Source: Rhodobiaceae bacterium UBA4490
GTDB taxonomy: Bacteria > Pseudomonadota > Alphaproteobacteria > Parvibaculales > Parvibaculaceae
Reading direction: 5' to 3'
Length of the DNA stretch: 64,000 nt
NCBI GenBank assembly: GCA_002389665.1
Contig: DGNO01000002.1
Coordinates: forward strand, 567,624 to 631,623
Shown: positions 62,331 to 64,000 of the stretch, in pieces
Layout of the letters: every line of letters starts with the position of its first letter
How positions within the stretch are numbered: position 1 is the stretch's first letter
Notes under the pieces: generated by a model
Told to the model about the DNA's origin: nothing
Databases searched by the model: none
The model's input: the letters and a program-made list of their open reading frames with translations, nothing else
Position numbers and translations under genes: made by a program

Positions 62331-63560
62331 ATGGACCTGAAACTGAGCCCGAAACACGAGGCCTTCCGCGAGGAGGTGCGCGCCTTTCTAGATGACAAGC
62401 TCACCCCCGAGCTTGCCGAGGCGGGCGCGCGCATGACCAGCGTCTATTCCGATTATGAAAGCTCCATGGCCTGGCACCGCATCCTTCACGCCAAAGGCTG
62501 GATCGCGCCCGGCTGGCCGGAAGAACATGGCGGCACCGGCTGGGACATCGTGCAGCGCTACATCTTCCAGAGCGAATGCGCGCGCGCCGGCACGCCCTCC
62601 ATCTCGCCCATGGGGGTGGGCATGTGTGGGCCGGTGCTGATCGGCCACGGTACGAAAGAACAGCAGAACTATTACCTGCCGCGCATTCTTTCCGGCGAGG
62701 ATTTCTGGTGTCAGGGCTATTCCGAGCCCGGCTCCGGCTCCGACCTTGCCTCGCTGCAGATGAGCGCGGTGGAGGACGGGGACGATTTTATCTGCAACGG
62801 CACGAAAATCTGGACCACCCATGCCCAGCACGCCAACCGCGTCTTCTGCCTGGTGCGGACCGACAATTCCGGCAAGCCGCAGGAAGGCATCACCTTCGTG
62901 CTGATCGACATGGACACGCCTGGCATCAGTGTCGATCCCATCATCATGCTGACGGGCGAGCATATTCAAAACCAGATATTCTTCACCGATGTGCGCGTGC
63001 CCAAAAAGAATGTGGTGGGGGAGATCGGCAAGGGCTGGACGGTCGCCAAATATCTGCTGGAATTCGAGCGCGGCAATGCCTATGCGCCGGGCCTGCATGA
63101 ACGGCTGAAGAAAATCCGCGCCATGGCCGCCGAAGAACGCTCCGGCGACGGCGCGCGGCTTTTGGATGATGCCGCCTTTGCCGGCAAGCTTGCCGAAGCC
63201 GAAGTAGAACTGACCGCCATCGAGTTCACCGAGCACCGCGTCCTTTCCACGCTCTCGCAAGGCGGCGCGCCGGGCTCTGCCTCTTCCATGCTCAAAACCC
63301 GCGGCACGGAAATGAGCCAGCGGCTGACCGAGCTCGCCATCGAAGCGGCGCAGTATTACATCGCCCCGTTCCAGCCCCATGCCACCCGTCCGGGCGGCCC
63401 GGTGCCGGGCTATAAAGCGCCCGCGCAACAGGACATTGCCGGGCCGGAGCACAGCCTGACGGTGATGAGCAAATATCTGAACGACCGCGCCGGCTCCATC
63501 TATGCCGGCTCGAACGAAATTCAGCGCGGCATCATGTCGAAGGCGGTGCTGGGGCTTTAG
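62331..63560 (+). CDS. Acyl-CoA dehydrogenase
   Basis: 409-residue flavoenzyme that desaturates acyl-CoA at the alpha-beta position. Motifs: CQGYSEPGSGSDLASLQ, GTKIWTTHAQHA, FFTDVRVPKKNVVGE and C-terminal SIYAGSNEIQRGIMSK. It fits the long-chain/pimeloyl-CoA-type group with large subunit layout. The ATG at 62331 follows GGGAGG; an open frame from 62235 lacks similarity. No electron-transfer flavoprotein gene is nearby. A palindromic element follows. Confidence 0.9.
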   Translation: MDLKLSPKHEAFREEVRAFLDDKLTPELAEAGARMTSVYSDYESSMAWHRILHAKGWIAPGWPEEHGGTGWDIVQRYIFQSECARAGTPSISPMGVGMCGPVLIGHGTKEQQNYYLPRILSGEDFWCQGYSEPGSGSDLASLQMSAVEDGDDFICNGTKIWTTHAQHANRVFCLVRTDNSGKPQEGITFVLIDMDTPGISVDPIIMLTGEHIQNQIFFTDVRVPKKNVVGEIGKGWTVAKYLLEFERGNAYAPGLHERLKKIRAMAAEERSGDGARLLDDAAFAGKLAEAEVELTAIEFTEHRVLSTLSQGGAPGSASSMLKTRGTEMSQRLTELAIEAAQYYIAPFQPHATRPGGPVPGYKAPAQQDIAGPEHSLTVMSKYLNDRAGSIYAGSNEIQRGIMSKAVLGL

Positions 63561-63585
63561 GCGCTTCGCCCCTTTACGTCGCTTA

Positions 63586-63696
63586 CCCCCTCACCCAACC
63601 CTCTCCCCTCGGGGGAGAGGGCTTTCTTTTGTTTCCCTCGCCCCCCTTGGGGAGAGGGAGGGGCCCATCGCGCCCAGCGATGGGAGGGTGAGGGGG
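63586..63696. repeat. Nested palindromic element after acyl-CoA dehydrogenase
   Basis: The outer arms CCCCCTCACCC (63586-63596) and GGGTGAGGGGG (63686-63696) are perfect 11-bp inverted repeats. Inside are smaller hairpins (CCCTCTCCCC...GGGGAGAGGG followed by CTTTCTTTT, and CCCATCGC...GCGATGGG). Such CCCTCACCC...GGGTGAGGG elements are common dispersed repeats in bacteria. The inner hairpin followed by T-rich DNA may also terminate the preceding gene. Confidence 0.75.
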
Positions 63697-63701
63697 AACC
63701 T

Positions 63702-64000
63702 TCACCGCCCCAGCCCATTACGCAGATACGAGGTGACCTGCTGCGTCAGCGTTTCGATATCGGGCGCGCCCATTGCCTCGCTGTTAAAACCGCGGTCGTT
63801 GATCAGCGTGGCAAGCCCGTGGACAAGCGACCAGGCGGCCATGGTCGCCGCTTCCGGGTTTTCCGCATCGCCCCCGGCTTCTTCAGGGCCTATCTCTTCA
63901 AGATAAGCCGCCACCGCGTCGCGGATCATTTGATAGGAACTCAAAGAAGCCTCAAGCAGCGCAGGGTAAGCCGCCTTCTCGCCGATCAGCGGGCCGAACA
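63702..64000 (-). CDS. TetR-family regulator, C-terminal part (start outside window)
   Basis: The minus-strand frame is open to the window edge and ends at 63702. The visible 98 codons contain AYLEEIGPEEAGGDAENPEA and AAWSLVHGLATLIND, the latter matching the WHG-type C-terminal domain of TetR regulators. The DNA-binding N terminus lies beyond position 64000. It may control the upstream acyl-CoA dehydrogenase region, but nothing shows that. Confidence 0.6.
   Translation of the reverse strand, partial: FGPLIGEKAAYPALLEASLSSYQMIRDAVAAYLEEIGPEEAGGDAENPEAATMAAWSLVHGLATLINDRGFNSEAMGAPDIETLTQQVTSYLRNGLGR

Noticed and set aside
1-64000. CRISPR array, prophage, insertion sequence or integrative element
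   Set aside because: No regularly spaced repeats, no transposase, integrase or phage structural genes, and no tRNA-associated att site were seen anywhere in the window.

Overview
The window is GC-rich (roughly 60%), densely packed chromosome from an alphaproteobacterium, most likely in or near the Hyphomicrobiales/Parvibaculales. The assignment rests on lineage-typical genes and gene orders: DUF4164 divergent from tkt; a tkt-gap-pgk-fba run; rpmE next to rcdA (DUF1465); DUF1013/TrcR; GapR (DUF2312); DUF1192, DUF1244, DUF1036 and COQ9 proteins; a three-gene pntAA-pntAB-pntB transhydrogenase preceded by an aa3-oxidase subunit IV-like miniprotein; and cysteine-free L31 and L36. I see no rRNA, tRNA, CRISPR array, transposase, integrase or phage gene. 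Most of the window is ordinary core genome, with a few regulatory or structural DNA features that deserve a look.

Layout. 1-6.2 kb: DUF4164 fragment, then the sugar-phosphate operon tkt-gap-pgk-class I fba, closed by a strong terminator. 6.2-7.7 kb: a HAD phosphatase bracketed by two near-identical ~118-bp palindromic repeats, then a VOC protein. 7.7-14.1 kb: thiE, a Sel1-repeat protein, efp, a suhB-like phosphatase, and a three-gene envelope module (OmpA-like, MotA/TolQ/ExbB-like, MotB-like). 14.1-19.4 kb: paraoxonase-like protein, ABC exporter, TetR/DUF1330 pair, rpmE, rcdA. 19.4-22.2 kb: a probable unannotated small RNA, DUF1192, a quinone oxidoreductase, trcR. 22.2-30.5 kb: prpE, TauE-like transporter, acyl-CoA ligase, two divergent DUF465 genes, a GGDEF protein, purE-purK. 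30.5-38 kb: PAS protein, coq9, def, rpsU, GST, GNAT, pnt operon. 38-46.3 kb: alpha/beta-hydrolase with thioesterase, an ABC1 kinase, pepF, an OmpA lipoprotein, a sigma-54 response regulator, a small lipoprotein. 46.4-53.2 kb: a LuxR-HTH/hydrolase fusion, gapR, DUF1244, N-formylglutamate amidohydrolase, and glycerate kinase-DUF1036-pyk. 53.2-64 kb: hydrolases, TPR protein, tandem HADs, rpmJ, CPBP protease, MFS transporter, acyl-CoA dehydrogenase, and a truncated TetR regulator.

How the genes fit together. Central carbon flow is well represented: tkt/gap/pgk/fba, glycerate kinase and pyk, with transhydrogenase linking NADH and NADPH. Acyl-CoA metabolism appears as prpE, a second acyl-CoA ligase, an acyl-CoA dehydrogenase and a thioesterase. 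Three alphaproteobacterial cell-cycle or chromosome factors (RcdA, TrcR, GapR) lie within 30 kb but in separate transcription units.

The most interesting unexplained items are the candidate small RNA at 19645-19750 (three hairpins, a CCTCCC linker and an intrinsic terminator), the envelope-motor-like trio at 11.2-14.1 kb, the sensor/HTH/hydrolase fusion at 46.4-48.2 kb with a possible coupled 32-residue membrane peptide, and several inverted repeats in promoter regions. I did not find a clear defence system or other self-evidently new multi-gene system.
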